Source: Agrobacterium larrymoorei (GTDB lineage: Bacteria; Pseudomonadota; Alphaproteobacteria; Rhizobiales; Rhizobiaceae). Taken from it: a stretch of DNA of 64,000 nucleotides. The stretch spans positions 1,381,501 through 1,445,500 of the forward strand of contig NZ_CP039692.1 in the NCBI RefSeq assembly GCF_005145045.1, read 5' to 3'. The notes beneath the pieces are model-generated. The model made no database searches, had not been told where the DNA came from, and saw only the letters and a list, made by a program, of their open reading frames with translations. The position numbers and the translations under genes are program-made. Below, piece after piece: positions 18,581 through 29,632 of this stretch; position 1 is the stretch's first letter, and every line of letters starts with the position of its first letter.

Positions 18581-20719
18581 ATGACAGTCATTGCATTGGT
18601 AATTTTATGCGGTGCCCTTTCTATCGCTTATGCGATTTGGGCAACGAAAAGCGTTCTGGAGGCCGATGAGGGCACGGAGCGCATGCGTGAAATAGCAGGC
18701 TATATTCGTGAGGGCGCGCAGGCTTACCTCACCCGTCAATATCTCACCATCGCAATTGTCGGTGTAATCGTCACGATAGCGGCATGGATTCTTCTCTCAG
18801 CCGAAGCTGCTGTCGGTTTCGTCATTGGTGCCGTTTTGTCGGGCGCTGCCGGTTTTGTTGGTATGCACGTCTCGGTCCGGGCCAATCTTCGCACGGCGCA
18901 AGCCGCTTCTCACAGCCTTGCGGCAGGTCTCGATATCGCGTTCAAATCCGGCGCGATTACCGGCATGCTGGTTGCCGGTCTGGCACTGCTCGGTGTCTCC
19001 ATTTACTATTTCATTCTCACCTCGGTTCTCGGTCACCCGACCGGCTCTCGTGAGGTGATCGACGCGCTGGTGTCGCTTGGCTTCGGCGCATCGCTGATTT
19101 CGATCTTCGCCCGTCTCGGCGGCGGCATCTTCACCAAGGGTGCGGATGTCGGCGGCGATCTTGTGGGCAAGGTTGAGGCGGGCATTCCAGAGGATGACCC
19201 GCGTAACCCGGCCACCATCGCCGATAATGTCGGGGACAATGTGGGCGATTGCGCAGGCATGGCAGCGGATTTGTTCGAGACCTACGCCGTCTCGGTCGTC
19301 GCAACCATGGTGCTTGCCGCCATCTTCTTTGCCGGTGCGCCGGTGCTGGAAAGCGCGATGCTCTATCCGCTTGCCATTTGCGGCGTCTGCATTCTCACCT
19401 CCATTGCCGGAACGTTTTTCGTCAAGCTCGGCACCAACAACTCCATCATGGGCGCGCTTTACAAAGGCCTGATCGCCACGGGCATCTTCTCCGTTGCGGG
19501 CCTTGCGGTTGCGACATTCCTCACCATCGGTTGGGGATCGATAGGCACCGTGGCGGGCAAGGATATTACCGGCACGAACCTGTTTTTCTGCGGCCTTCTC
19601 GGCCTGCTGGTGACGGCGCTGATCGTGGTGATCACCGAATATTATACGGGAACGAACAAGCGTCCGGTCAACTCCATCGCCCAGGCCTCCGTCACTGGCC
19701 ACGGCACCAACGTCATTCAGGGTCTGGCCGTTTCTCTCGAATCGACAGCGCTGCCCGCCATCGTCATCGTCGGCGGTATCATTTCGACTTATCAGCTTGC
19801 GGGCCTCTTCGGCACCGGCATTGCCGTTACGGCGATGCTTGGGCTGGCGGGCATGATCGTGGCGCTCGATGCTTTTGGTCCGGTGACGGATAATGCCGGG
19901 GGCATCGCTGAAATGGCGGGCCTCGACCCTGATGTGCGCAAGGCAACGGATGCGCTGGACGCGGTGGGTAACACCACCAAGGCCGTGACCAAGGGGTATG
20001 CCATCGGCTCCGCCGGTCTGGGCGCGCTGGTATTGTTCGCAGCCTATTCGAACGACCTGTCTTATTTTGCCGCGAACGGGGAGACCTATCCTTATTTTCA
20101 GGGAATAGGTGAAATCTCCTTCAGCCTCTCCAACCCTTATGTGGTTGCGGGTCTGCTGTTCGGCGGTCTCATCCCATATCTCTTCGGCGGTATCGCCATG
20201 ACTGCGGTCGGCAAGGCGGCGGGCTCCATCGTTGAAGAGGTTCGCCGCCAGTTCCGCGAAAAGCCCGGCATCATGCAGGGCACGGAAAAGCCGGATTACG
20301 GCAGAGCCGTGGATTTGCTGACCAAGGCGGCCATCCGCGAAATGGTCATCCCCTCCCTGCTGCCGGTTCTGGCACCCATCGTCGTCTATTTCGGCGTGCT
20401 GCTGATCTCCGGCTCCAAGGCCTCGGCCTTTGCAGCCCTCGGTGCTTCACTGCTCGGCGTCATCATCAACGGTCTGTTCGTGGCCATCTCGATGACCTCC
20501 GGTGGCGGTGCATGGGATAATGCCAAGAAAAGCTTCGAAGATGGCTTCGTGGACAAGGACGGCGTTCGCCATGTGAAGGGTTCGGAAGCGCACAAGGCTT
20601 CGGTGACGGGCGATACGGTGGGTGATCCTTACAAGGACACGGCTGGCCCGGCGGTAAATCCGGCAATCAAGATCACCAACATCGTGGCGCTGCTGCTGCT
20701 GGCGATTTTGGCGGGGTAA
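18581..20719 (+). CDS. hppA: Membrane-bound proton-pumping pyrophosphatase, K+-independent type
   Basis: A 712-residue polytopic pump that uses PPi hydrolysis to move H+. The catalytic loop is [19 protein letters not shown] followed by [18 protein letters not shown], with further acidic motifs at [16 protein letters not shown] and [16 protein letters not shown]. The loop reads GNTTKA, with lysine where K+-dependent enzymes have alanine; that lysine is known to confer K+ independence. In Agrobacterium this enzyme sits in acidocalcisome-like granules as well as membranes. The start ATG 18581 is favoured over GTG 18575 because GGGAGGT is then eight bases upstream. Confidence 0.97.
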   Translation: MTVIALVILCGALSIAYAIWATKSVLEADEGTERMREIAGYIREGAQAYLTRQYLTIAIVGVIVTIAAWILLSAEAAVGFVIGAVLSGAAGFVGMHVSVRANLRTAQAASHSLAAGLDIAFKSGAITGMLVAGLALLGVSIYYFILTSVLGHPTGSREVIDALVSLGFGASLISIFARLGGGIFTKGADVGGDLVGKVEAGIPEDDPRNPATIADNVGDNVGDCAGMAADLFETYAVSVVATMVLAAIFFAGAPVLESAMLYPLAICGVCILTSIAGTFFVKLGTNNSIMGALYKGLIATGIFSVAGLAVATFLTIGWGSIGTVAGKDITGTNLFFCGLLGLLVTALIVVITEYYTGTNKRPVNSIAQASVTGHGTNVIQGLAVSLESTALPAIVIVGGIISTYQLAGLFGTGIAVTAMLGLAGMIVALDAFGPVTDNAGGIAEMAGLDPDVRKATDALDAVGNTTKAVTKGYAIGSAGLGALVLFAAYSNDLSYFAANGETYPYFQGIGEISFSLSNPYVVAGLLFGGLIPYLFGGIAMTAVGKAAGSIVEEVRRQFREKPGIMQGTEKPDYGRAVDLLTKAAIREMVIPSLLPVLAPIVVYFGVLLISGSKASAFAALGASLLGVIINGLFVAISMTSGGGAWDNAKKSFEDGFVDKDGVRHVKGSEAHKASVTGDTVGDPYKDTAGPAVNPAIKITNIVALLLLAILAG

Positions 20720-20760
20720 GGGTGGGGCGACGGCGTTTCAAACGTTGCCGTAAATCCATA

Positions 20761-20793
20761 AGCCCGCCGCGTCATTGCGCGGCGGGCTTTTTT
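20761..20793. terminator. Terminator between hppA and ftsK
   Basis: 11-bp GC-rich perfect stem (AGCCCGCCGCG/CGCGGCGGGCT), 6-base loop, followed by TTTTT. Ends hppA and may also stop the convergent ftsK transcript. Confidence 0.92.
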
Positions 20794-20835
20794 AGGGGCT
20801 CACTGTATTTTTGAGTGACCGCGCCGATATCGCGA

Positions 20836-23538
20836 TCAGTCTCCCGCGCCCGGCACCTCAGGGGCATCGCGCTCACCCACAATGATGGAGCGCTTGCCGA
20901 CGTGGTTGGCAGGGCCGACGATGCCTTCCTGTTCCATGCGCTCTACGAGTGACGCAGCACGGTTATAGCCGATGGACAGGCGGCGTTGGATATAGGAGGT
21001 CGAGCACTTCTTGTCGCGCAGGACCACCTTGACGGCTTTTTCATAGAGATCGGCAGTATCGTCTTCTGCCATAGCGGTTTTGTCGAAGACGGCGCTGTCT
21101 TCTTCCTCGCCCTCTTCGGCCTCGTCCGCATCTTCCGTAACGGTACCGAGATATTCCGGGCGCCCCTGCGTCTTCAGATGCGCGACGACCTTCTCGACTT
21201 CTTCGTCGGACACGAAGGGACCGTGGACACGCGCGATGCGACCGCCGCCGATCATGTGCAGCATATCGCCCTGCCCGAGAAGATGCTCCGCACCCTGCTC
21301 ACCGAGAATGGTGCGGCTGTCGATCTTGGACGTTACCTGGAAGGAGATGCGCGTCGGGAAGTTCGCCTTGATCGTGCCGGTAATGACATCGACCGATGGG
21401 CGTTGCGTGGCCATGATGAGGTGGATACCTGCCGCACGCGCCATCTGCGCCAAGCGCTGGATCGCGCCTTCGATTTCCTTGCCCGCGACCATCATCAGAT
21501 CGGCCATTTCGTCCACGATGACGACGATGTAAGGCATCGCCGTGAGGTCCATTTCCTCCTGCTCGTAGACGGCCTCGCCGGTCGCGCGGTCAAAACCGGT
21601 CTGGACATTGCACATCACGGTCTCGCCCTTGGCGCGGGCCGAAGCTGCGCGGGCATTGTAACCGTCGATATTGCGAACGCCAAGACGCGACATCTTGCGA
21701 TAACGGTCTTCCATTTCGCGCACGGCCCATTTCAGCGCCATGACGGCCTTCTTCGGGTCGGTCACGACAGGTGTCAGCAGGTGCGGAATGCCGTCATAAA
21801 CGGAAAGCTCGAGCATCTTCGGATCGACCATGATCAGCCGGCACTCTTCCGGCTTCAAACGGTAGAGCAGCGACAGGATCATCGTATTGATGGCAACCGA
21901 TTTACCGGAGCCGGTCGTGCCTGCTACGAGCAGATGCGGCATCTTCGCCAGCTCCGCCACAACGGGCTCGCCGCCAATGGTTTTACCGAGGCACAGCGCC
22001 AGCTTCATCCGTGTTTCAGCATAATCTGGCGATTCGATCAGTTCACGGAAATAGACGGTTTCACGAACAGGGTTCGGAAGCTCGATACCGATGACATTGC
22101 GACCGGGAACGACGGCAACACGCGCCGAGAGCGCGGACATGGAGCGCGCTATATCATCCGAAAGGCCGATGACGCGGGAAGACTTCACGCCCGGTGCCGG
22201 TTCGAATTCATAGAGCGTGACGACGGGACCCGGACGCACATCAATGATCTCGCCCTTGATACCGAAGTCTTCCAGAACGCTTTCCAGCAAGCCGGCGCTC
22301 TGCTCCAGCGCTTCCGGCGTCATGGTCGTGGTTTGCAAAACCTGCGGCTGTTGCAGAAGGTCGATAGGCGGATATTCGTACTCGCCTTCACCGAAGACCG
22401 GCGCATCCAGAAACATGGGCTGATTGTTGCGGGCAACGGTGCGCATCTCGCGGCGCGGCGCGGAAACCTCGACAGGTGCCTGCTCGACCGCCTCTGCCAC
22501 CGGCGCCAGTTCCTGAACCGGCGCAGCCTCTGCAATCGGCGCTGCCTCAACTTCCGCAGGCTGGTAGCCACGCACGCCAACTTCCCGATACAGCGCAATG
22601 GCTGAACCGCCCAAGGCAGCGAAGGAGGGGCGCGGCGTTGCGATGTGGCGTTGCTGCTGCTGTTGTTGTTGCTGCTGAGGAGCAGCGATTTGAGGCGGAG
22701 GTGCCTGCCGTGTGATCGTTATCCGGCGTGCATCAGCCGCCGGAGCAGGCGAGGGGGGCTGAGCGGCGGCAAGACGCTGGGCTTTCAGGCGCGCCAGTTC
22801 GGCCAAGCGCATGGGTTGGGCGGCAGGCGCAATCTGTCCGTCGACATCGAGGCTCATGGCCTCCCAGAACATGTCGTCGGAAAGATAGGCGGCGAAAGCT
22901 GGTACATCGAGCTCAGGCTGCCTGACCTGTTCAGCCGGGAAGCAGGCGACATCGATCTGCTCGTTTTGTGGCGCCTCGGTCGCTGCTTCGACAACCACCT
23001 CTGCGGCACGCTCCGCCTGCTGCATCTGTTCCTGCTGCTGGCGTAGCGCCAGTTCGCGACGCAGGCGATAGCTCAGCGCGCGCGCACCTGTCGCACCGGG
23101 AGGCTGTGGAAGGATGGCAGGCTTTGCTATACGGCGCTCAACCGGCGCAGTCTGTTGTTTGACCTCAAGCCTGGCCTCGGCAGAAGCGGGTTCAGCCGCC
23201 TCCGTTTGCGCAGCCGTCACCTCTGGACCTGCTGTCGCAGCCTTGCTGGAAAAGATGCTTTGAGGCGTGCGGGAAAAGCGCACATTCGGCCCAAGCGTAA
23301 ACGCATTCTGCCAGCCGGGCATATCCACGCGTCCCTCGATCGCATTTGCGGCGATCTCGTCGGCATTGCGGCCAACGGCAGCGTGCTGCGCAGGGGTTAA
23401 CGCCTGGCTGTTTGGGGAAGACGTCTGGTTCGTTGGAACCATGGTTTCGGACGGTTCAACTTCTCCCCCCTCTATCGCATTGACGGAATTATTAAAATTG
23501 GAACGGGGAAAACGCATGACAGCCTGTACACTCATCAT
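20836..23538 (-). CDS. ftsK: FtsK/SpoIIIE-type DNA translocase without obvious membrane anchor
   Basis: A 900-residue protein. Residues ~1-400 are low-complexity, rich in Ala, Pro, Gln and Glu, with a run of nine glutamines near 288-296, and no hydrophobic segment long enough to span a membrane. Residues ~400-525 are the FtsK alpha domain, and the beta motor has Walker A GTTGSGKS at 540-547 and Walker [15 protein letters not shown]. The C-terminal gamma winged helix ([20 protein letters not shown]) reads KOPS. The motor moves chromosome-terminus DNA to XerCD/dif at division. Classical FtsK has four N-terminal helices that are missing here, so it may be a second, soluble-type paralogue. The start is uncertain; ATG 23517 is another option. 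Confidence 0.92.
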   Translation of the reverse strand: MMSVQAVMRFPRSNFNNSVNAIEGGEVEPSETMVPTNQTSSPNSQALTPAQHAAVGRNADEIAANAIEGRVDMPGWQNAFTLGPNVRFSRTPQSIFSSKAATAGPEVTAAQTEAAEPASAEARLEVKQQTAPVERRIAKPAILPQPPGATGARALSYRLRRELALRQQQEQMQQAERAAEVVVEAATEAPQNEQIDVACFPAEQVRQPELDVPAFAAYLSDDMFWEAMSLDVDGQIAPAAQPMRLAELARLKAQRLAAAQPPSPAPAADARRITITRQAPPPQIAAPQQQQQQQQQRHIATPRPSFAALGGSAIALYREVGVRGYQPAEVEAAPIAEAAPVQELAPVAEAVEQAPVEVSAPRREMRTVARNNQPMFLDAPVFGEGEYEYPPIDLLQQPQVLQTTTMTPEALEQSAGLLESVLEDFGIKGEIIDVRPGPVVTLYEFEPAPGVKSSRVIGLSDDIARSMSALSARVAVVPGRNVIGIELPNPVRETVYFRELIESPDYAETRMKLALCLGKTIGGEPVVAELAKMPHLLVAGTTGSGKSVAINTMILSLLYRLKPEECRLIMVDPKMLELSVYDGIPHLLTPVVTDPKKAVMALKWAVREMEDRYRKMSRLGVRNIDGYNARAASARAKGETVMCNVQTGFDRATGEAVYEQEEMDLTAMPYIVVIVDEMADLMMVAGKEIEGAIQRLAQMARAAGIHLIMATQRPSVDVITGTIKANFPTRISFQVTSKIDSRTILGEQGAEHLLGQGDMLHMIGGGRIARVHGPFVSDEEVEKVVAHLKTQGRPEYLGTVTEDADEAEEGEEEDSAVFDKTAMAEDDTADLYEKAVKVVLRDKKCSTSYIQRRLSIGYNRAASLVERMEQEGIVGPANHVGKRSIIVGERDAPEVPGAGD
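22642..22681. repeat. CAG/CAA trinucleotide run encoding polyglutamine in ftsK
   Basis: On the minus strand this stretch is an almost uninterrupted run of CAG and CAA codons inside the linker of the FtsK-type protein. Mixed CAG/CAA codons rather than a pure repeat suggest it is maintained as protein sequence, but slippage-driven length change between strains is possible. Confidence 0.7.
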
Positions 23539-23843
23539 AAACGGACAATTGGCACAGCAAATGAGATAAAAAATAAAGGTTAATCACATATTGCCAAGCG
23601 CGCTTTCAGAGCGAATTTTCCCAAGCTTCTTTTACCCTGTGTCCGGCCTGCCACGGAAATTCCAGCACTTTCGATCCCGCTTCAGCCTGCAATAGAAGCG
23701 CGAATGCCCCGGCAATCAAAGGTCCTCGGCGGCACAGCCATGAAATTCAACCCGTCGTCACAGCAGAGTGAACAGCTGAAAACTATCCTCTTTACAACTA
23801 ACATGTTAATGTCGTATCACGCTGTCGTCAGCTTTGGAGGAGC
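23539..23843. other. 305-bp divergent intergenic region (ftsK / catabolic operon)
   Basis: No gene is seen. The part next to ftsK is AT-rich, and the right end holds a palindrome (23799-23808) and the strong GGAGGAG ribosome-binding site of the next gene. It must hold both divergent promoters; I cannot place -35/-10 boxes with confidence. Confidence 0.6.
23799..23808. promoter_or_regulatory. Palindrome TAACATGTTA, candidate GntR operator
   Basis: Perfect 10-bp palindrome, 35 bp before the first gene of the operon that encodes its own GntR/FCD regulator. FCD-type GntR proteins bind short palindromes in this position. Role inferred from place and symmetry. Confidence 0.45.
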
Positions 23844-24734
23844 ATGCAAGTGACTGGTAAATTCGGCCTTTCGGCAGCCTTGACGACCCCTTTTCTAGAA
23901 AACGGCGAGATTGCCACCGACGCGCTCATCAAGCAGGCAAAGAGAGCGCTGTCTTCCGGCTGCGATAGTGTGACGCTGTTCGGCACCACGGGCGAAGGCA
24001 GCTCCATCGGTGGCCGCGAACGAGCAAACGTTCTTTCCGCCTCTCTGAATGCAGGGATCGATGCGAAAAATATCGTTGTCGGCGTATTGGTCGATTCGGC
24101 GCAGGATGCAGCGGAGCAGGCAAGTGCGGCGCTTGGTGCAGGGGTGAAGAACATCCTGCTTGCTCCGCCATCCTATTTCAAGAATGTCAGCGATGACGGA
24201 CTGTTTGCCTGGTTCTCTTCCGTTTTCGATGAGATCGGCGCAAGCGCGCGGGATATCCTCGTTTACAACATTCCGTCCGTCACCATGGTCGCGCTATCGG
24301 TGGATCTCATCGGACGCCTGCGGAAAGCCTTTCCCGGCGTCGTCACCGGTGTAAAGGATTCGTCGGGCGACTGGCCTTACACGCAACGCCTTCTGGCAGA
24401 ACACAGCGACCTCATCATTCTGATCGGTGATGAGCGTCATCTGGCGCAGGGCGTTCGGCTGGGCGGGCAGGGTGCCATTTCCGGCTGTGCTAACTTCCTT
24501 CCCGCAGAAATCCGCGCCATGGCTGTGGATGGCAAGGATGATGCCCGCGTGCAGGACCTCGTCGTGGAGCTTCTGAAATACCCCGTCACGCCAGCCGTCA
24601 AGGTTCTGGTTTCCTATCTGACCGGAGAGGAAATCTGGCACGCCGTTCGTCCACCGCTGGTTTCCATTTCCGCTGAAAATCGTAAAAAGATCGAAGCGGC
24701 ATTCGAGTCGCTGTTCAGCAGCAAGGCGGCTTGA
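23844..24734 (+). CDS. DapA/NanA-superfamily aldolase or dehydratase of sugar-acid catabolism
   Basis: A 296-residue class I (Schiff-base) TIM-barrel enzyme. The GxxGE motif is FGTTGEGSSI, the active-site tyrosine lies in LVYNIPSVT, and the lysine lies in VTGVKDSSGD. True dihydrodipicolinate synthase has an arginine after YNVPS (YNVPSRT) that holds the substrate carboxylate. Here valine replaces it, so a lysine-biosynthesis role is unlikely and a 2-keto-3-deoxy sugar-acid lyase or dehydratase is more plausible. It is first in an operon with a GntR regulator, a carbohydrate ABC importer and a PfkB kinase. GGAGGAG lies just ahead of the ATG. Confidence 0.85.
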   Translation: MQVTGKFGLSAALTTPFLENGEIATDALIKQAKRALSSGCDSVTLFGTTGEGSSIGGRERANVLSASLNAGIDAKNIVVGVLVDSAQDAAEQASAALGAGVKNILLAPPSYFKNVSDDGLFAWFSSVFDEIGASARDILVYNIPSVTMVALSVDLIGRLRKAFPGVVTGVKDSSGDWPYTQRLLAEHSDLIILIGDERHLAQGVRLGGQGAISGCANFLPAEIRAMAVDGKDDARVQDLVVELLKYPVTPAVKVLVSYLTGEEIWHAVRPPLVSISAENRKKIEAAFESLFSSKAA

Positions 24735-24747
24735 AGGGGAGTAGCGG

Positions 24748-25407
24748 ATGGAAGACACCGGCGAACAGACCACGTTGAGAGAGAAGGCGTATGAGAGCTT
24801 CACGCACCATCTCCTCGCGCGCGATGTTCGTCCGGGCCAGTTCATCTCGCAGCGTCGTCTGGTCGAACTGACAGGATTGCCGCTGGGTGCGATCCGTGAG
24901 GCGATCCCGAGGTTGGAAGCCGATGGGCTGATCAAGACCGTGCCGCAGCGCGGTCTTCAGGTCGCCCATATCGACATCAACCTGATACGCGAGGCCTTTC
25001 AGTTCCGCATTCTGCTGGAAAAAGAGGCTATCGCCAACTTCACGCGCACCGCATCCGATGAGGCGATAGCGGTGCTTCTGAAGGACCATCGGGATATTGC
25101 CGAGCTTTCCAAGAGTGGCCAAAGCTCTGCCGAACTCGATGCACGGGCGCAGGCCGTCGATTGGGGCATGCATGACGCCTTCGTCGATTCGCTTGGCAAT
25201 TCGATCATTTCGAACGCCTATCGCGTCAATTCGATCAAGATGCGCCTCATCAATCAGGAGCGCTTTCGCATCGCTGGCCATGTGAAATCGGTGATGGTGG
25301 AACATCTCGCCATTCTGGAGGCCGTCGAGCGGCGCGCAGTCGATGAGGCTGTCGAGAGGCTGGTTGCCCATATTCGCAATGCGAGGGACAGGGCGCTCGC
25401 CGTGTAA
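24748..25407 (+). CDS. GntR-family regulator, FCD subfamily
   Basis: A 219-residue regulator. Residues ~8-75 form the winged helix (RPGQFISQRRLVELTGLPLGAIREAIPRLEADGLI). Residues ~85-215 form the all-helical FCD ligand-binding domain, with acidic and histidine residues (DWGMHDAFVDSLGN, MVEHLAILEAVERRAVDEAVERLVAHI) that in this subfamily often bind a metal and an organic acid. It probably represses the surrounding operon and releases it when the substrate or an intermediate is present. It lies 13 bp after the lyase gene and is co-transcribed with it. Confidence 0.92.
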   Translation: MEDTGEQTTLREKAYESFTHHLLARDVRPGQFISQRRLVELTGLPLGAIREAIPRLEADGLIKTVPQRGLQVAHIDINLIREAFQFRILLEKEAIANFTRTASDEAIAVLLKDHRDIAELSKSGQSSAELDARAQAVDWGMHDAFVDSLGNSIISNAYRVNSIKMRLINQERFRIAGHVKSVMVEHLAILEAVERRAVDEAVERLVAHIRNARDRALAV

Positions 25408-25459
25408 ATACATCAACAAGGCCGGGGTGAGGAGATTTCGGCCACAAGAGGAGGAACTG

Positions 25460-26788
25460 ATGACGCATTCATTCATGAGTCCAACGCGCCGTGCCTTTCT
25501 GGCTGGCACCGCAGCACTTGGCGGTGCCGCCATGCTTGGCGTTCGCTCCGCTTCAGCAGCGGTGAACTGGAAGAAGCACGCGGGCACCACGCTCGAGGTC
25601 AATCTGGTCAAGAGCCCGCGCAGCGAAACCCTGCTGAAATATATCAAGGAATTCGAAGAGCTGACCGGCATCAAGGTCAATGCCGAGGCAACGCCCGAGC
25701 AGCAGCAGCGCCAGAAGGTCGTCATCGAGCTTTCTTCCGGCAAGCCGAGCTTCGACGTAGTTCACCTCAGCTACCATGTTCAGAAGCGGCAGTTCGAAAA
25801 GGGCAAGTGGCTGGCCGATATCAGCGGCTTCTTGAAAGACCCATCGCTGACCGATCCGTCTCTCGTTGAAAGCGATTTTGCTGAGGCAGGCATGCAGTTT
25901 GCCAAGGATAGCGACGGCGTTCTGCGCTCGCTGCCCTTCTCGGTGGATTACTGGATCCTCTACTGGAACAAGGAACTCTTCGACGCCAAGGGCCTGAAAT
26001 ATCCGCAGACTTTCGAAGAGCTGGTGTCCGCGGCTGAAGCCCTCACAGATCCGTCCACCAACACCTATGGCTTCGTGGCCCGCGGCCTGAAGAACGCCAA
26101 CACGCCGGTCTGGACCTCACTGATGCTGGGTTACGGCGCGACCCCGATCGTGGACGGCAAGATCGACACGCAGACCAAGGAAGCGGTTGAGGCGGCGAAG
26201 CTTTATCAGCGCCTGATGACCAAATCCGCCCCTCCCGGCGTCTCCGGCTTCAACTGGGCCGAAGCACAGTCTGCCTTCCTTCAGGGCAAGATCGGCATGT
26301 GGTTCGATGGCGTCGGCTTTGCGCCGCCAATCGAAAACCCGGAAAAATCCCGCGTCGTCGGCAAGGCGGGCTACGGCGTCATGCCAAAGGGCCCGGCACA
26401 GCAGGCGGCTGGCACGTTCGGCGACGGTCTCGGCGTGGTCGAAGCCAGCCAGAAAAAGGAAGCCGCTTACCTCTTCTGCCAGTGGGCGATTTCGCACGAA
26501 ATGGGTGCGCGTCTGTTGCAGGCCGGTGCGGGCGTTCCGTTCCGCCAGTCCATTCTGGAAGATGCCAAGGTTCGCGAAGGCGTGAAAATGCCGGGCGAGT
26601 GGCTGGATGCCGTCGTCGGTTCGGGCAAGGTTTCCAAGCTCGCACTGCCGGTCATCATTCCCGTCACGGAATTCCGCGACATCTACGGCGTCGGTCTCAC
26701 CAACATGATCGGCGGTGCTGATCCTGCCGAAGAGCTCAAGAAGGCGACGGAACAGTTCACGCCTGTTCTGGCACGCAGCGAGGGATAA
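25460..26788 (+). CDS. Carbohydrate ABC transporter substrate-binding protein, Tat-type signal
   Basis: A 442-residue family 1 solute-binding protein (maltose/glycerol-phosphate type). The signal has a twin-arginine motif, PTRRAFLAGTAALGGAAM, with cleavage near SASAA, so it is probably exported folded by Tat. The mature part has the usual bilobed layout, including LPFSVDYWILYWNKELFDAKG and GKIGMWFDGVGFAPPI. A strong AGAGGAGGA site decides the start at 25460; the 39 upstream in-frame codons are discarded. Its stop overlaps the first permease start by one base. Confidence 0.93.
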   Translation: MTHSFMSPTRRAFLAGTAALGGAAMLGVRSASAAVNWKKHAGTTLEVNLVKSPRSETLLKYIKEFEELTGIKVNAEATPEQQQRQKVVIELSSGKPSFDVVHLSYHVQKRQFEKGKWLADISGFLKDPSLTDPSLVESDFAEAGMQFAKDSDGVLRSLPFSVDYWILYWNKELFDAKGLKYPQTFEELVSAAEALTDPSTNTYGFVARGLKNANTPVWTSLMLGYGATPIVDGKIDTQTKEAVEAAKLYQRLMTKSAPPGVSGFNWAEAQSAFLQGKIGMWFDGVGFAPPIENPEKSRVVGKAGYGVMPKGPAQQAAGTFGDGLGVVEASQKKEAAYLFCQWAISHEMGARLLQAGAGVPFRQSILEDAKVREGVKMPGEWLDAVVGSGKVSKLALPVIIPVTEFRDIYGVGLTNMIGGADPAEELKKATEQFTPVLARSEG

Positions 26789-27726
26789 TGGTGTCTGTCA
26801 GCATCGAAAATGTCGCCAAGACAACGAAAGTCGTCAGAAGGAGCAAGCCCACGCGGCTTGCTCCCAACTACTGGCCTTTCGTCATTCCGGCACTCGTCGT
26901 CATCGCCGCAGTCATCGTTTTTCCATGGGTCTTTACCCTGTGGATGAGCGCGCAGCGCTGGACGCTGGGGCAGGAGCAGAGTTTCATCGGCCTCGATAAC
27001 TACATCCGTCTGGCAAGCGATGCCCGGTTCTGGGAATCGATGTGGCATACGCTGGTCTATACGGCGCTGTCGGTTGTGGCCCCGCTGTTTCTCGGCACCT
27101 TGGCTGCCCTTGTTTTCGATGCGCAGTTCCCGCTGCGCGGTTTTCTGCGCGGCGTGTTTGTCATGCCGATGATGGCGACCCCGGTCGCCATTGCACTCGT
27201 CTGGACCATGATGTTCCACCCGCAGCTCGGCGTACTGAATTACCTTCTGTCCTTCATCGGCATTGGTCCGCTGGAGTGGATATATAACCAGTCCACCGTC
27301 ATTCCGTCGCTGGTGCTGGTGGAAACATGGCAGTGGACGCCGCTCGTCATGCTCATCGTGCTGGGTGGTCTCGCCGCCGTGCCGCGTGAGCCTTACGAAA
27401 GTGCCGAAATCGACGGCGCGAATGCGTGGCAGAAATTCCGTTATCTCACCATGCCGATGATCGCGCCCTTCCTGATGATCGCCGTCATCATCCGCTCCAT
27501 CGATGCCGTCAAAAGCTTCGACATCATCTATGCGATGACGCAAGGGGGGCCCGGCACGGCATCGGAAACGATCAACATCTACCTCTACAACACGGCATTC
27601 GCCTATTACGACATCGGTTACGGCTCGGCCATGGCTGTCGTCTTCTTCATCGTCATCATCGCGCTGTCCTTCGTTCTTCTGATGGTTCGTGCGCGCACCC
27701 AGTGGAACGAGATGGAGGACCGCTGA
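26788..27726 (+). CDS. Carbohydrate ABC transporter permease 1 (MalF/UgpA-type)
   Basis: A 312-residue inner-membrane protein with six hydrophobic segments. The EAA loop that docks on the ATPase is YESAEIDGANAWQKFRYLTMP near residues 213-233. The start codon overlaps the previous stop (TAATG) and the stop overlaps the next start (TGATG), so the transporter genes are translationally coupled. Confidence 0.94.
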   Translation: MVSVSIENVAKTTKVVRRSKPTRLAPNYWPFVIPALVVIAAVIVFPWVFTLWMSAQRWTLGQEQSFIGLDNYIRLASDARFWESMWHTLVYTALSVVAPLFLGTLAALVFDAQFPLRGFLRGVFVMPMMATPVAIALVWTMMFHPQLGVLNYLLSFIGIGPLEWIYNQSTVIPSLVLVETWQWTPLVMLIVLGGLAAVPREPYESAEIDGANAWQKFRYLTMPMIAPFLMIAVIIRSIDAVKSFDIIYAMTQGGPGTASETINIYLYNTAFAYYDIGYGSAMAVVFFIVIIALSFVLLMVRARTQWNEMEDR

Positions 27727-28547
27727 TGACCCGCAAAACCATAGACCGCATCAGCCTGTTTCTCGTCGCTCTGGTGATGATTTCGCCCGTCATCCTGTTC
27801 TTTCTCTGGATGATCTCGCTGTCGCTGAAATTCGAAATCGACAACGGCGCCTATCCGCCGATCCTCATCCCGGAACGCTTCGCATGGTTGAACTATGTGA
27901 AGGTGTTCGAGGAGAACAACTTCTTCCTCTACTTCTGGAACTCCGTTCTGGTCACGGGCGCAGCCACCTTCCTCGCCCTCGTCATCGGCGTTCCCGCAGG
28001 CTATGGCATTGCGCGGCTGAAGGCTGAGAAGGCGGCCATCGTCATCATGATTGCGCGTATGACGCCCGGCCTTTCCTTCCTCATTCCGCTGTTTCTGCTG
28101 TTCCAATGGCTGAACCTTCTCGGCACGCTGTGGCCGCAGATCATCATCCATCTGGTGGTGACGGTGCCAATCGTGGTCTGGATCATGATCGGTTACTTCG
28201 AAACGACACCGAAGGAACTGGAAGAAGCTGCCAGCATCGATGGCGCATCATCATGGCAGGTGTTCCGTTTGGTGGCGCTGCCCATCGCCAAGCCCGGCAT
28301 CGTGGTGTCCTTCATCCTCGCCGTCATCTTCTCATGGAACAACTTCGTCTTCGGCATCGTGCTTGCCAGCCGTGAAACCCGCACGCTTCCGGTCGCGGTC
28401 TACAACATGCTGTCCTTCGAACAGGTCAGCTGGGGGCCGCTGGCTGCCGCAGCGCTCATCGTGACGCTGCCGGTTCTGTTGCTGACCATGTTCGCGCAGA
28501 AGCAGATCGTCGCAGGACTTACCGCAGGTGCCGTCAAGGGCGGCTAA
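27726..28547 (+). CDS. Carbohydrate ABC transporter permease 2 (MalG/UgpE-type)
   Basis: A 273-residue protein with six membrane segments and the EAA loop [21 protein letters not shown]. The ATG at 27726 overlaps the stop of permease 1. The long in-frame stretch upstream of this start lies inside the previous gene and is not coding in this frame. Confidence 0.94.
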   Translation: MTRKTIDRISLFLVALVMISPVILFFLWMISLSLKFEIDNGAYPPILIPERFAWLNYVKVFEENNFFLYFWNSVLVTGAATFLALVIGVPAGYGIARLKAEKAAIVIMIARMTPGLSFLIPLFLLFQWLNLLGTLWPQIIIHLVVTVPIVVWIMIGYFETTPKELEEAASIDGASSWQVFRLVALPIAKPGIVVSFILAVIFSWNNFVFGIVLASRETRTLPVAVYNMLSFEQVSWGPLAAAALIVTLPVLLLTMFAQKQIVAGLTAGAVKGG

Positions 28548-28567
28548 CGAAATCTAGGATAAACATC

Positions 28568-29626
28568 ATGGCACCGGTCAATATTCAAAACGTTCAAAAG
28601 CGCTTCGGTTCGGTCAACGTCATCCACGGCATCGATATCGATATTCGTGACGGCGAATTCGTCGTGCTCGTCGGCCCCTCCGGCTGCGGCAAGTCCACGC
28701 TTCTGCGTATGATCGCGGGGCTGGAAGAGGTCAGCGATGGCGAAATCCACATCGGCGCACGCGAGGTCAGCCACCTCCCCGCCCGTGACCGCGATATCGC
28801 CATGGTCTTCCAGAACTACGCGCTCTATCCGCATATGACGGTGGCCGAGAATATGGGCTTTGCGCTGAAGCTGAAGAAGGTCGATGCGTCGCAAACGAAG
28901 GCGAAGGTGGATAAGGCTGCGGGCATTCTCGGTCTGGAAAAACTGCTGGATCGTTATCCACGCCAGCTCTCGGGCGGCCAGCGCCAGCGTGTTGCGATGG
29001 GCCGCGCGCTGGTGCGCGATCCCCAAGTCTTCCTCTTCGATGAGCCGCTGTCCAACCTCGATGCCAAACTGCGCGTACAGATGCGCGGCGAGATCAAGGC
29101 CATGCACCAGCGCATCGGCACCACCACCATTTATGTGACGCATGATCAGGTTGAAGCTATGACCATGGCCGACAAGATCGTGGTTCTGCATGATGGCGTG
29201 ATCGAACAGATCGGCGCGCCGCTGGAGCTTTACGACCGCCCCGCCAACCTGTTCGTTGCGGGCTTCATTGGCTCGCCTGCCATGAACTTCGTTCGCGGGC
29301 GCGTGGAGGAAGGCATATTCCGCACGGCCAAGGGCGTAACGCTGCCCCTGCCGCCGACTGCCGACCCGGCAGCACTCGGCGGTCGTGATCTGGTCTATGG
29401 CATCCGCCCCGAACATATCCGCGCTGCGGATACCGGCATCGAAGGACGCGTCGAACTGGTAGAAGGCACCGGCTCTGAAATCTACGCCAAGCTGAACTGC
29501 GGAGGCGAAGAGATCGCCTGCCTGTTCCGCGAGCGGCTGGATATTCGCTTTGGCGATACGGTTCGTGTTGCCATCGATCCCGCTTCCGCGCACCTCTTCG
29601 ACAAGGAAACAGGCAAGCGAATCTGA
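28568..29626 (+). CDS. Carbohydrate ABC transporter ATP-binding protein (MalK/UgpC-type)
   Basis: A 352-residue ATPase of the CUT1 importer group. Walker A is GPSGCGKST (residues 37-45), the signature is [15 protein letters not shown], and Walker B is [13 protein letters not shown]. The H-loop is in [13 protein letters not shown]. Residues ~235-350 form the extra OB-like/TOBE domain used for regulation in MalK proteins. It powers the two permeases just upstream. Confidence 0.95.
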   Translation: MAPVNIQNVQKRFGSVNVIHGIDIDIRDGEFVVLVGPSGCGKSTLLRMIAGLEEVSDGEIHIGAREVSHLPARDRDIAMVFQNYALYPHMTVAENMGFALKLKKVDASQTKAKVDKAAGILGLEKLLDRYPRQLSGGQRQRVAMGRALVRDPQVFLFDEPLSNLDAKLRVQMRGEIKAMHQRIGTTTIYVTHDQVEAMTMADKIVVLHDGVIEQIGAPLELYDRPANLFVAGFIGSPAMNFVRGRVEEGIFRTAKGVTLPLPPTADPAALGGRDLVYGIRPEHIRAADTGIEGRVELVEGTGSEIYAKLNCGGEEIACLFRERLDIRFGDTVRVAIDPASAHLFDKETGKRI

Positions 29627-29632
29627 GTTTCG

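Noticed and set aside
22199..22215. tRNA-like GGTTCGAAT motif
   Set aside because: Occurs inside the FtsK-type coding region without a cloverleaf around it.
20986..22605. 539-codon plus-strand frame
   Set aside because: Antisense shadow of the FtsK-type gene; no ribosome-binding site and no domain.
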